NCBI GenBank assembly: GCA_009103225.1
Contig: RHPI01000818.1
Span: 316,911-363,943 of the forward strand
Direction of reading: 5' to 3'
Length of the DNA stretch: 47,033 nt
Source of the DNA: Chlorokybus atmophyticus
Lineage: Eukaryota; Streptophyta; Chlorokybophyceae; Chlorokybales; Chlorokybaceae
Part shown: positions 10,588-19,577 of the stretch, piece by piece
How the letters are laid out: each line of letters starts with the position of its first letter
Position numbering within the stretch: position 1 is the stretch's first letter
The notes under the pieces: generated by a model
The model's database searches: none
What the model saw: the letters and a program-made list of their open reading frames with translations, nothing else
What the model was told of the DNA's origin: nothing
Translations under genes and position numbers: made by a program

Positions 10588-10594
10588 TATAAAA
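10588..10594 (+). promoter_or_regulatory. TATA box in solo LTR
   Basis: TATAAAA in a G-rich context (ggagggTATAAAAgcc) about 140 bases from the LTR end, the usual position for an LTR promoter. Because the solo LTR lies in the sense direction inside the methyltransferase element, it could drive transcription of the downstream methyltransferase-RT-integrase part. Confidence 0.6.
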
Positions 10595-10850
10595 GCCCGC
10601 GGTATGACTTTGTTGTAATCCTTAGAAAGCCTTTTTGATCAGCCTTGTGTGTATGCTCTGGTAGAGTGTGTGTACTTGTGCTTGCACCAACTCCATGCAT
10701 GGTCTGTAGTGTCCGAATCTCAACATTTTCGACTTTCTGCTTGGGCAGGACTTCAACTTCCCTGTGGGCATGGGCCTCTGCTGGACAGAGCGAGCGTGGT
10801 TTCGGCCACATTGGGATGAGGATGACGGAGAGGTACAGGGTTTCCTGCCT

Positions 10851-12405
10851 CTCGAGTTGGTCTCGCGCACGCGCGCCCAACGCAAAATGGCTGCCATGGC
10901 CACACGCAGACACACCCGCACCCGGAAGGCTGTAATGGCCACATACGACGGCGCTCGGACGCAAGTCGCTGCTGGTGCCACGGCCCCGTGTCGAACCGGC
11001 GACTCCTCTCCCATCCCGTACAACAAGGAGCAGGAGGATGCTACCGTGGAAGTAGCATTACAAGACCCAGCTGAACGGCGCTGGCGCGCACAGGTGGACG
11101 CACACATCTTGCTCATCCATCCACTGATCACCACGCGCTTCCCCAATTACCGAAGCCACGTCAAGGTGCAGGACCACCACATGGTGGCCACCGGAGTGGT
11201 GGAGTTCCACACCTTTCGCAGGCAACAGGGCATCACAGTGTTGGAGCTGTTTGGAGGCATAGGCAGTGGTCTTGCTGCGGTCCTCAACACGGGCGTGAAG
11301 GTTGTCAAATACTATTACTGCGACCCAGACCCACACGCGCAAACGGTCCTCAAACACCACTTACGCCAACTGCACGCCAGGTATCCACGTCAACTACCCC
11401 TCTCGGCGTTGCACGGCAGCCTCAAAGCATTGCCACAGGACGTCCGGCTGATCAACTGAAGATCACCTACTGTCCCTCGGCAACGTCGACCTGTTAATAG
11501 CTGGATGGGAATGCCAAGGGCACTCCAGGGCAGGCAAGGGACAAGGCCTCGAAAACCCTCGCTCCAGGTTGTTTTGGGAGCTGATGAGGATCATCCACCT
11601 CCTTCAACACCACCAGATCTCCAGACCCCTGGGGTACGTCATCGAAAATGTGCATTCAGAGGACGACAAGCGTCCGCACGTGGCCTCCAGCTACCGACGA
11701 GTTTGCTCCATTCTGGGGCACCCACTCAAGGTGAACGCGGCACGACATGGCTCGCGCGCACATCGTGTACGTGCCAAATGGACAAACTTGGCCACCGTGG
11801 AGGAACTCATGACCGCCGAATACACGCGCAGCGCCCGGCCGCGCAACCTGTTGGTCGATGACATCCTTGACCCCGGCCGCACAGCACAACCTGTCCTGCA
11901 TCATGACCACAACCACTTCTACCAGTGCAATCAGCCCGGTCAGCCCCGTCGCGCACTCCCCACATTGGTGTCCTACCCGGGCTCCTACGCGTTTCGGAAT
12001 GGTGGTGACGGGATGGTATTTGATGCGACCACCAACACGCTGGTAGAACCCAACGCACGCGAACGTGAACGCGCCATGGGATTCTGCCCCAACAGCATCA
12101 CGGGTTCATCGCTCACGGACAGTCAGCAATGCCAGCTGCTTGGTCGCGCCATGGACCAGGACAGCATGGTATGGCTGCTGGAGCTGAGCTTCGCGTTGCA
12201 GGACCGCCACGTGTCCTTCGAGGATCTCGAACACTTGGCTGGGGGGTGGGCTGATCGCGTAGCCGACACCAAGGCGGCTCACACAGCCCTCGAGGTGGTT
12301 CACATGGAGGAGCAAGCGGCAGTGACAGTGGAGGACATTCCTGTGGTTGCCAATGCAACTTCCTGGGACCATGCCATTGGCCCGTTGGCCACGGAAGACA
12401 CTTGA
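10851..12405 (+). pseudogene. C5 cytosine DNA methyltransferase domain of the retrotransposon polyprotein
   Basis: This enzyme would methylate cytosine at carbon 5. In order: motif I VLELFGGIGSG (about 11240-11270), motif II (YYYCDPDPHA), motif IV AGWECQGHSRAG with catalytic Cys codon 11512-11514, then LENPRSRLFWELMRI. Motif VI YVIENV is at about 11638, a motif VIII-like segment is AHRVRAKWTNL, and the C-terminal part is RERAMGFCPNSITGSSLTD then LLGRAMD. The usual Pro before the catalytic Cys is Glu (ECQ for PCQ). One extra base near 11457 shifts frame 3 to frame 1 between motifs II and IV, and a TGA at 12403-12405 separates the domain from RT. Apart from these two lesions the protease-methyltransferase-RT reading is continuous, so it was one polyprotein. 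About 110 residues of low-complexity linker precede motif I. Confidence 0.85.
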
Positions 12406-15306
12406 GAGAAGCTGGAGGCTCTCCTCAACAAATGGAGGAGCCAATTCAGCTTCAATGTGAAGGAATTGGGTACATGTTTTGTGTACCAGATGGACATCGA
12501 GCTGGTGGACACTGAGCCGGTGTTTCGACGACAATACAGGCTCTCCAAGTTGGAAGAAGACTTGGTGGAACAGAGATGTAAGGCGCTGCCGGATGCAGGC
12601 CTTATCGAAGAGTCCACATCGGACTTCGCAGCAGCAACCGTCATGCCCCTGAAGAAGGATTCTGCAGGCAACTGGACAGAGCGACGCATGTGTGGCGACT
12701 ATTGCCCCCTCAACAACAAGACCAAGCAAGATCGGTACCCCATGTCCACAGCAGAGGGTATTTTTGATGATGTGGGAGACCGCACAGTCTTCAGCATCCT
12801 GGACATGCGTCAGGGATACAACCAAATCGCCATCAAGGACGAGGACAAGCACAAGACCTCCTTTTGGGGCAACCGGCAATTGTACCAATGGAAGGTAATG
12901 CCATTCGGGCTGAAGAATGCCTCCGCCAAGTTTCAACGCGTCATGGACAAAGCCTTGAAGGGGCTGGACTGCGCGCGGTGCTACATCGATGACATCCTCA
13001 TCTTCAGCCGCAGCAACGAGGAGCATCTTCAGCACATCGAAGCGGTGCTGGAACGATTCAAGGGAGTGGGGATGACCGTACACCCCGACAAGTGTACCTT
13101 CTTCACCCACAAGGTGCCGTCCTTAGGGCACATGATTGTGCCCTATGGTGTGTATGTGCAGCAGGCAAAAGTAGAGGCTCTGGCAGCTATCCCTGCCCCG
13201 ACAGACCGCACACACCTGCGCGCTTTCTTGGGACTTGCCAACTACTATCGCCGGTTCGTGAAGGACTTCGCGAAGATCGCAAGGCCCCTCAACGAGCTAC
13301 TGAAGAAGGAGGTGGAGTTCGCGTGGAAGGAGCCGCAACAGCAGGCCTTCGAGGAGCTGAAGAGCAGACTCACCAGCGCTCCCATCCTTCAACGTCCGGA
13401 CTACGCCAAGCCTTTCATCCTTCACACCGACTGGAGCAAGCTGGGGATGGGAGCGGTGCTGGTGCAGCACGATGAGAACAAGAAGGAGCGGGTGGTGTCA
13501 TACGCCAGCCGAAGTAACAACAGCGCCGAGGCCAACTACAGCAGCTACGAAGGGGAGTGCCTCGCTGCAGTGTGGGCCATCTCCTTCTTCCGACCTTTCC
13601 TCTTTGGTCGACAGTTCCAACTGATCATCGATCATCAGCCCCTCAAGTGGCTAATGACCAACCAACATCTGACAGGGAAACTTGCTCGATGGGCCCTGCT
13701 GTTACAGGAATACGACTTCGAGATTGACCACCGCGCTGGCCTCACCAACCAAGACGCCGATGGCCTCAGTCGCAACCCTCACCTCAGCACCAACGACGCA
13801 ACCGGAGCGCGGCATGAGCTCATCCCTGCAGCAACAGCCCCCACCATGGCAGCCATGTTTGCTGCTGCCGCGTTGCGCTCATGGCGCAAGACCAACACCA
13901 CGGCCTTAGCAGTGGTAGAGGAGATTCCTGCCCTTGAGTCTACCGACCCTGCGGCAACCACACCCTTGGGAGACGCCCATGCAGCCGACATTGACGTCGA
14001 TGACACAGAGCTGGCGCCCACTGACACCAGGCAGGACATATGGCATGACAAGCCATCACTCTCCTTTCTTCAAAGTGGCCATCTCCCCTCTGGCATGAGC
14101 GCTCGAGAGAAGGACCGGATCAACCAACGCACCCGTCACTATCGATGGGCAGGTGACAAGTTGTATCGCCGCTTCCACGACGAAGACAAGGAAGTGCCGA
14201 CACCAGTCACGCGCGAGGGCATTATCACTTCCCTCCACACTGAGCTTGGACACTTCGGTGTCAAGCGCACAGTCAGCCTAGTGAGGGCACAATATTGGTG
14301 GTATGGATTAACAAAACAGGTGCAAAGGTTCGTCAGCCACTGCCAGCAGTGTGACATGGTGCGCGCCAGCCTCAACACGCGTAGCGCCACCTTGCACCCA
14401 CTCCCCATCTCCGGTCTCTTTTACCGATGGGGACTCGACATCTTGGGGGACTTGGCACCCTCAGCACGTGGCAACCGTTACATCCTGGTCATGATCGAGC
14501 ACTTCTCCAAATGGGTGGAGCTGGTGCCATTACCCGACAAGAGCAGCAGGGGGGTGTCTCAAGCCTTCCTCTCTCACGTTCTCAGCCGCTTTGGCAGCTG
14601 CGCCGAGGTCATCACTGACCAAGGTACTGAGTTCAGAGGGGAATTCGACACCCTCTTGAACAAATGTTACATCGACCACCGCCGTACCTCGCGTGATCAC
14701 CCTCAAGCCGACGGCCTCGCCGAGCGTACGGTACAAACCATCAAGAAGGCACTCCGCAAATACGTGCTGGAGTACGAGAAGGACACTTGGGATGACCACC
14801 TCCCATGGGTGGCCCTTGGATATCGGTTGTCAAAGCAGGCGGCTCTGCGGGAGTACAGCCCGTACTACCTGCTGTTTGGGCGACCACCATTGCTCCCCTT
14901 CCGTGCGCAACAGGAGGTGGATCGCGTCGTGAACAACCTCGACGACCCTAACTGGATGCACCACGACATCACCACGCGCGCCGCACTTTTCGAGCGCACC
15001 GTCCCCATGGCTTTCAACAACCTGCGCATCGCGCAGCATCGCGACACGCTGCGCTACGAGCGCGTACGCAGCGGCTTTTACAAGGAGCGCCAACGGCGAT
15101 TCCAAGCGGGGGACTTTGCCTATCGCATGGCAGCCACCAAAGACACGCTTGACACCTCCGTAGGCCGCACCGTCTACAAGGTACTCAAAGTGTACCCCAC
15201 AGGGGTGCTGGACCTCCTTGGTCAAAACGGAGAAAGGTTGAAGGACAACATGGTGAACTGTGCGCCATGTCACCTTCCTTACGTAGCCGGCTTCGGGCGT
15301 ATCTAG
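12406..15306 (+). CDS. Reverse transcriptase, RNase H and integrase of the methyltransferase element
   Basis: An uninterrupted reading frame of about 966 codons, opened just after TGA 12403; the first ATG is 12457, but it was originally internal to the polyprotein. RT has the YRLS entry, MPFGLKNA and the catalytic YIDD (about 12982-12993), with MCGDYCPLNNK replacing the more usual VDYR. RNase H begins LHTDWSKLGMGAVL (about 13420). The integrase zinc finger is HTELGHFGVKR...CQQC (about 14237-14350). The catalytic core has D in GLDILGD, D in TDQGTEF (about 14617) and E in AERTVQ (about 14722). A C-terminal SH3-like part ends at TAG 15304. A long Thr/Ala-rich linker lies between RNase H and integrase. 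The catalytic residues are present, so this part looks enzymatically intact. Confidence 0.92.
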   Translation, partial: EKLEALLNKWRSQFSFNVKELGTCFVYQMDIELVDTEPVFRRQYRLSKLEEDLVEQRCKALPDAGLIEESTSDFAAATVMPLKKDSAGNWTERRMCGDYCPLNNKTKQDRYPMSTAEGIFDDVGDRTVFSILDMRQGYNQIAIKDEDKHKTSFWGNRQLYQWKVMPFGLKNASAKFQRVMDKALKGLDCARCYIDDILIFSRSNEEHLQHIEAVLERFKGVGMTVHPDKCTFFTHKVPSLGHMIVPYGVYVQQAKVEALAAIPAPTDRTHLRAFLGLANYYRRFVKDFAKIARPLNELLKKEVEFAWKEPQQQAFEELKSRLTSAPILQRPDYAKPFILHTDWSKLGMGAVLVQHDENKKERVVSYASRSNNSAEANYSSYEGECLAAVWAISFFRPFLFGRQFQLIIDHQPLKWLMTNQHLTGKLARWALLLQEYDFEIDHRAGLTNQDADGLSRNPHLSTNDATGARHELIPAATAPTMAAMFAAAALRSWRKTNTTALAVVEEIPALESTDPAATTPLGDAHAADIDVDDTELAPTDTRQDIWHDKPSLSFLQSGHLPSGMSAREKDRINQRTRHYRWAGDKLYRRFHDEDKEVPTPVTREGIITSLHTELGHFGVKRTVSLVRAQYWWYGLTKQVQRFVSHCQQCDMVRASLNTRSATLHPLPISGLFYRWGLDILGDLAPSARGNRYILVMIEHFSKWVELVPLPDKSSRGVSQAFLSHVLSRFGSCAEVITDQGTEFRGEFDTLLNKCYIDHRRTSRDHPQADGLAERTVQTIKKALRKYVLEYEKDTWDDHLPWVALGYRLSKQAALREYSPYYLLFGRPPLLPFRAQQEVDRVVNNLDDPNWMHHDITTRAALFERTVPMAFNNLRIAQHRDTLRYERVRSGFYKERQRRFQAGDFAYRMAATKDTLDTSVGRTVYKVLKVYPTGVLDLLGQNGERLKDNMVNCAPCHLPYVAGFGRI

Positions 15307-15496
15307 CACCCTCGTCCTGCGCGCAGCACGGTGTGAACACTACGGCAGCGCCGGCGACGACGCACTCATGATGCTTTGCGATGGCTGCAACAAAGGCCTG
15401 CATTGCTACTGCCTGGAGCCACCTTTGGACACGATACCTATGGAAGAATATTGGTGCGACGACTGCCGTACCAACGGCCCTCCTCACTTGCGCTAG
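15287..15496 (+). pseudogene. PHD finger after integrase, in a shifted frame
   Basis: Frame 2 from 15287 to TAG 15494-15496 encodes a clear PHD finger: CEHYGSAGDDALMMLCDGC, HCYCLEPPLDTIP, WCDDC. PHD fingers read the histone H3 tail. It overlaps the end of the integrase frame by about 20 bases in another phase, so it was joined to the integrase C-terminus before a frameshift or is reached by frameshifting. The second zinc ligand is Tyr instead of Cys (CEHY for CxxC; TAC for TGC), which would weaken the first zinc site. Position and orientation parallel the chromodomain found at the same place in chromoviruses. Confidence 0.8.
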
Positions 15497-15533
15497 CAGC
15501 TGAGCTCTGGAGCTGGAACCTTCCCCAGAGCCC

Positions 15534-15544
15534 AGGGGGGGTGG
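15534..15544 (+). other. Polypurine-tract-like run
   Basis: AGGGGGGGTGG lies 38 bases after the PHD stop and just before TTGTTGACTTTG. It looks like a plus-strand priming tract, which would put the start of the 3' LTR near 15547 and not at 15786. This conflicts with the TGTCA...TGACA termini and leaves the LTR limits open. Confidence 0.4.
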
Positions 15545-15785
15545 CTTGTTGACTTTGTATGCTACAGCACAGCATGTTCTTAGGGAGAACACCGACTCCA
15601 TCTGCCCGTACTACCCAGCAGCAGCACACCAGCTGCACGAAGCACTTGTCACCATGAGGGTGGAGGTCATCTTTCTGTTTTTGCTACGCGTTACACAGGT
15701 GGCGCAGCAGCATGTCCAGCACAGCATGGCTGTGCATGCAGCTGTCCGAGACAGCGTGACCCTCGATTCCCCTCGACCCGACAGC
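15541..15785 (+). repeat. Partial LTR copy (block A) abutting the 3' LTR
   Basis: Positions 15547-15780 match 16382-16615 without gaps over 234 bases, with only about two substitutions. The copy ends ...ACAGC directly against TGTCATGCC at 15786. It looks like the right-hand part of a second LTR lying head to tail with the full one, as produced by unequal recombination between LTRs. Confidence 0.6.
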
Positions 15786-16625
15786 TGTCATGCCTATCGC
15801 CCAAGCATGCCAGTCGTCATCGGGCATGCCTACAGCGAGACCCTCGCCCGGCTTACCAGCATGGCAACCCGCGCGCGTCTCTGACCAGTAGCTAGGTCAT
15901 GTCTCTAGAGTAGCTCGTGACCATAGCCTACATAGGCACCGCGCGTAGCTGTTCAGTTGTGAGTTCGGTTATAAGTCAGGTTCTATATCGAGTGGGAATT
16001 TCCTGTGAAAATAGCCTCGATATGACCGTTAGCTTATGTTCTGGACAGTCATGAGTTGACTGGTATAAGTAGGCACAGTGTTCACCAGATGAGCTGGTGA
16101 CATTGTAAGTGAGAAAGCTAAGAGCTTGTGAAGCGACTTGAACTACGAACACACCGTCCTGGTTCCCAAAAATCCCCTCACCGTGTGAGAGCCTGTGCAT
16201 GTTCTTGTGCACTGTGCTTGTCCTCGCTGTGAGCTTGGTGTACTTAGTCGCGGTGTGCTTGTTGGCATCAGTCAGGGCATAGCATCCACGTGTTGCTTGC
16301 TCATTCACCTCACTTAACAGTGTAATTTCTCTTCCACTCACGCAAAGAACTGTGTAAACAGCACTACCTATAGTAGTGGCGTGTTGACTTTGTATGCTAC
16401 AGCACAGCATGTTCTTAGGGAGAACACCGACTCCATCTGCCCGTACTACCCAGCAGCAGCACACCAGCTGCACGAAGCACTTGTCACCATGAGGGTGGAG
16501 GTCATCTTTCTGTTTTTGCTACGCGTTACACAGGTGGCGCAGCAGCATGTCCAGCACAGCATGGCTGTCCATGCAGCTGTCCGAGACAGCGTGACCCTCG
16601 ACTCCCCTCGACCCGCCAAGTGACA
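15786..16625 (+). repeat. 3' LTR of methyltransferase element
   Basis: Positions 15786-16380 align with 5040-5633, and the remainder (16382-16615) repeats block A. The ends TGTCA and TGACA are perfect inverted repeats, which supports an 840-bp LTR. The TATA box and hairpin of the 5' copy are conserved near 16063 and 16075. Confidence 0.6.
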
Positions 16626-16930
16626 GCTGCTCAATATTGTACACGTCTACATGCAAAAGTCTTAGCATACAATTAGCAATGCCTAACTGACTGATATGCT
16701 TTAAACTCAGAGTAGTGAGACAAGTACATGTGCCACGTAGCAAGGCAGTGAGCATTCACCCAATACTTGCCCTTTTGTATACGGGCGCTGTCCTTGTTAA
16801 ACATGGAGAGCAGCTAAACAATGCCTTTTACTTGCTCCAGAGTCACGACATCGAGATGTGGACCCCCTCAACGCTTTTCCCATTCCAAAGCAATGCACTT
16901 TGTGTCGGTCGTCACATCCAGCTTCGTATC
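16626..16930. other. Intergenic, nothing recognised
   Basis: Between the LTR and the KDZ-like remnant. No motif, repeat or RNA gene was seen; short open stretches have no recognisable content. Confidence 0.4.
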
Positions 16931-19577
16931 CTAGCGGACAAACACGACCTCCTTCCACACGTGCTTGCCGCTACCACCCCACACCACTCGCAGAAAAAAG
17001 AGTGCCTGAGCCCACCACGTCACGTTCACACCGTCCTCATCACCTTCCAACTCAAGTGTAGAGAACCAAGACCGCTTAGAGAACATCCCAGTTGCGCGCG
17101 CCATGCCGACTCCTGATGTCATGTACACCGCTGCGCCTTCGTTCACCACGCGAGCAGCACGCCACCCGTTGGCCGACTCCTGTTGTTCCCTCCTCCTCCA
17201 GCTGTCCAAGGTGGCAGGCAGCTTGTCAGCGAATGGAGTTTTCAGGGCAACTTGGCGGCTACGCGCAGAACTGCTCCAGTACGGGCTGGACTCCCTCATT
17301 GTCGGTAAATCCATCCGTAGCAACTTGTCCGTCTTCTCCATTACATTTCAGCACTGCTGCCGCGCCCGCTCTACGACCGGGCGCATTGAGGATCCACAAC
17401 CATGCCATCCTCTCTCACATATTTCGCACAGCTCTATGCCTCTCAGATGCGCGCCTAGTAGTCCCGGTTGTTGCCACCACGCGCCCACTGTTCATATTTT
17501 GGGCGTGCGTCTGCTCCATACGGTTGGCGCTGAACCAATTTGAGTGTCCACTGCTGACAATTGCCGACCCAAACTGAATGAGCTAATGCATCTTCTCGAT
17601 CTTCTACCCTGACTTCTGTGCAGAATATGACGACAATAGCGGATGTAACACTGCCGATATAAAGGCAACCAGCTCGTTGTCGGCTGTGGTCATGGTTTTT
17701 TTTCTGTTCATGCGCCTGAAGCAACTTCATGTTCCACTGGTTGAGCAATGCGGCAGCAATCGTTGAGAAGTTGTTGCCCTTATTGTCGAGCAGCAAACCG
17801 TCTGCAAGGACCGGCAGCAGCTCCTCCACCTGAAAGGAGTGGTCGGACATAATGAAATCTACTGTGCTTGTGGGTGCCTTTAAGTGCAAGACCCGTAGAG
17901 TCGCCTTGCATGCATTTAGCCTGTGCACATCTGCTTGTGAGCACGTATCGTTGTCTTTTGTGTTCAATACAAAGGACACACCAAAGATGTGCCTGGCCTG
18001 CAGAATCTATCTCTTGAATAGACGCATGCGTTCCTTTGCAGCGCCGTACACAGCAGAACACAGGTGGTTAATAATGCCTCCCAGCACATGCATTGCGTCA
18101 GGGGCAAGGCGAGAGTAGCAGTCAGCTCCCGGCACCCGCAGCTGTCTTCAACCCCACAGTGCATTCTGTTGCCAAACCACATTGCCTGGTTACATGGAAA
18201 GCCATTCATCTTTAAGAATGCCGGTAATTCAACCATTACCTCCTCGACATGCATGAAGTGCTTCTCTTTAAAAGTCTTAGCTGTTTGGCGTGCATTCCTA
18301 ACACCGCTATGCAGGGTCGCCCGCATCTGTCGTATTGCTAGTGTGCAAAAAGCCTCGGTCCTCATCCACCTCCAACAGATTTGGACTGGTGACGACAAAC
18401 ATTGCAAGGATGTCGTATTTGGTTGCCTGACACAGTGCGTGCGAGTGTGGCAGTCTCCTGCAGCACGACATACTCAAATGCTTCTTTAGCAACATCCTCC
18501 ATGAGCTGTTTGCCAACAGGCTGAATCCGATCACAACTATGCATGCCCACTACCTGCAAGTCGCTGATGTAGTTGGCAAGTGCTGGAAAACACTCGACGC
18601 TCGATGTCATTTGGGTCAATGAGCTGCAGACCTTCCAAGCTCGCCCGCTTTACATCCCCTAACACTACATTCCAAGCGTCACAAAACATCTCATGTTTTC
18701 GAATTGGAATCGATTCCTTGCCCTGCGCTCAGGTGGGATGCCCAGCCAGTGCGTGAACCACCGGCAGAAGCGCTATTATAACAACCCCCATGTTGCTAGC
18801 ATACATGTCCCAACTGTAGTTGGCAAGCGATGACATTAAAAGGTAGCCAGAGCACATGCCTGCTCTGTCTAGCGTGGTCTTGTCACTGTATAGAATGGCA
18901 AGCGCCAAGTAGGACTCTTCCCCCACCTCTTTCTTCAAATCCACCTCAACATCCTTCCGCCAATCGCCCGTGGAAGGATGGCCAAAGCTGTGCTCGACAC
19001 CATTGTACTAGAGATTGATCCCATTAGCGGCATGTGGACTGCCATACAACCGCGTGAGCCATACCTGCTCCGACCAAGAGCATTAACAGCCATGCTGGCC
19101 TCAAATTATATATTGCATTTCACAGACCTTGGCCGGCATATATGCAACGCTGATGTTCTAATCCTCATGGTCTCGAAGCTTGCGCAGGTCAGTCGTCATG
19201 TACTTTTCATACGGCAGCACACTCGCATGTGTATATGTGACATGGCTCTGATGGTTGAAGCACATGCACCGCACAATATGAACACACCTTAGACTGAGAC
19301 AAGGCAATTGTGGTCTGGAGGTAGCTGGCTGCATGCACACCGGTCTTCTACTGGAGCTTTTCTATCAAAAGTGTGCATTTCGGCGGCACTTGATGATCCG
19401 CCCCATGTCGGAGGCCGATAGGCCTTGACCGTTATTGCACTGCACGAATGCCACTGCAAGAGCATGCTCGGAGCCATACCACCTAAATTCCAATGCGTGT
19501 GAAGGGACGCCTCCACTTTCATGTTGGCGTGCCACAGGTGTCTCAGGCACATGCACACATCGAAAGCCCTCGTTCAC
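16931..19577 (-). pseudogene. KDZ/Plavaka-like transposase, decayed
   Basis: Read on the minus strand, several frames together give an ordered set of segments typical of Kyakuja-Dileera-Zisupton/Plavaka transposases. Near 19400-19450 is CNNGQGLSASDMGRI. At 18800-18900 is ILYSDKTTLDRAGMCSGYLL followed by ANYSWDMY and a hydrophobic LLPVV. At about 18610-18700 is KRASLEGLQLIDPNDIERRV, continuing after a frameshift as FPALANYISDLQ. Near 18400 is PCNVC, and near 17790 LLPVLADGLLLDNKG. The (S)DKT Asp is the expected catalytic residue. Many frameshifts and stops interrupt it. Terminal repeats were not found. The 16931-17341 part (FSKRSWFSTLELEGDEDG) is the least certain C-terminal piece. Confidence 0.6.

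Larger units (their letters stand above)
10257..10725 (+). mobile_element. Solo LTR with 5-bp target-site duplication
   Basis: The unit begins TGTTGAG and ends CTCAACA, a perfect 7-bp inverted pair with the canonical TG...CA. It is flanked by TTTTC at 10252-10256 and again at 10726-10730. It contains a TATA box (TATAAAA, 10588) and no coding sequence, as expected for a solo LTR left by recombination between two LTRs. Its terminal TGTTGA resembles the TGTTGACTT found inside the host element's LTR region, but the interiors are not obviously related. Confidence 0.9.
9907..10850 (+). pseudogene. Retropepsin domain, split by a solo LTR
   Basis: The aspartic protease that matures the polyprotein. 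The active-site motif LDTGAQPVIIG is at codons 10029-10040 and onward. The flap and C-terminal part continue to VVTNAGFF at 10256, where a 469-bp solo LTR plus a 5-bp target duplication intervene. After 10730 the same frame resumes with DFLLGQDFNFPVG, the expected (L/V)LGxDFL end of a gypsy retropepsin. The inserted length plus duplication is 474 bases, a multiple of three. The domain is therefore intact apart from the insertion. It then runs on into the methyltransferase without a stop. Confidence 0.8.
5040..16625 (+). mobile_element. Ty3/gypsy LTR retrotransposon carrying a C5 methyltransferase and a PHD finger
   Basis: The coding order Gag, spacer protein, retropepsin, C5 methyltransferase, RT, RNase H, integrase, PHD finger reads in one direction between related LTR-like blocks at 5040-5670 and 15786-16625. 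RT before integrase and a YIDD RT place it in Ty3/gypsy. The 594-bp core shared by both blocks differs at roughly 2% of positions, with about a dozen substitutions counted by eye. The coding region has several frameshifts, one nonsense codon between methyltransferase and RT, and a solo-LTR insertion. Removing the solo LTR restores the frame across its site. No matching target duplication is seen at the proposed outer ends, so those are approximate. Confidence 0.85.

Noticed and set aside
12106-13110. Long minus-strand open frame (334 codons)
   Set aside because: Antisense to the methyltransferase and RT coding sequence, with no domain; the sense strand carries clear motifs.
15546-15884. Open frames across the LTR blocks (also 16381-16623)
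   Set aside because: They repeat because the DNA is a repeat, have no recognisable domain, and lie in LTR sequence; treated as chance.
3366-16745. Shared word ATGTGCCACGTAGCAA at 3369 and 16729
   Set aside because: A 16-base match between two points of a 47-kb window is not far from chance and the flanks do not align.
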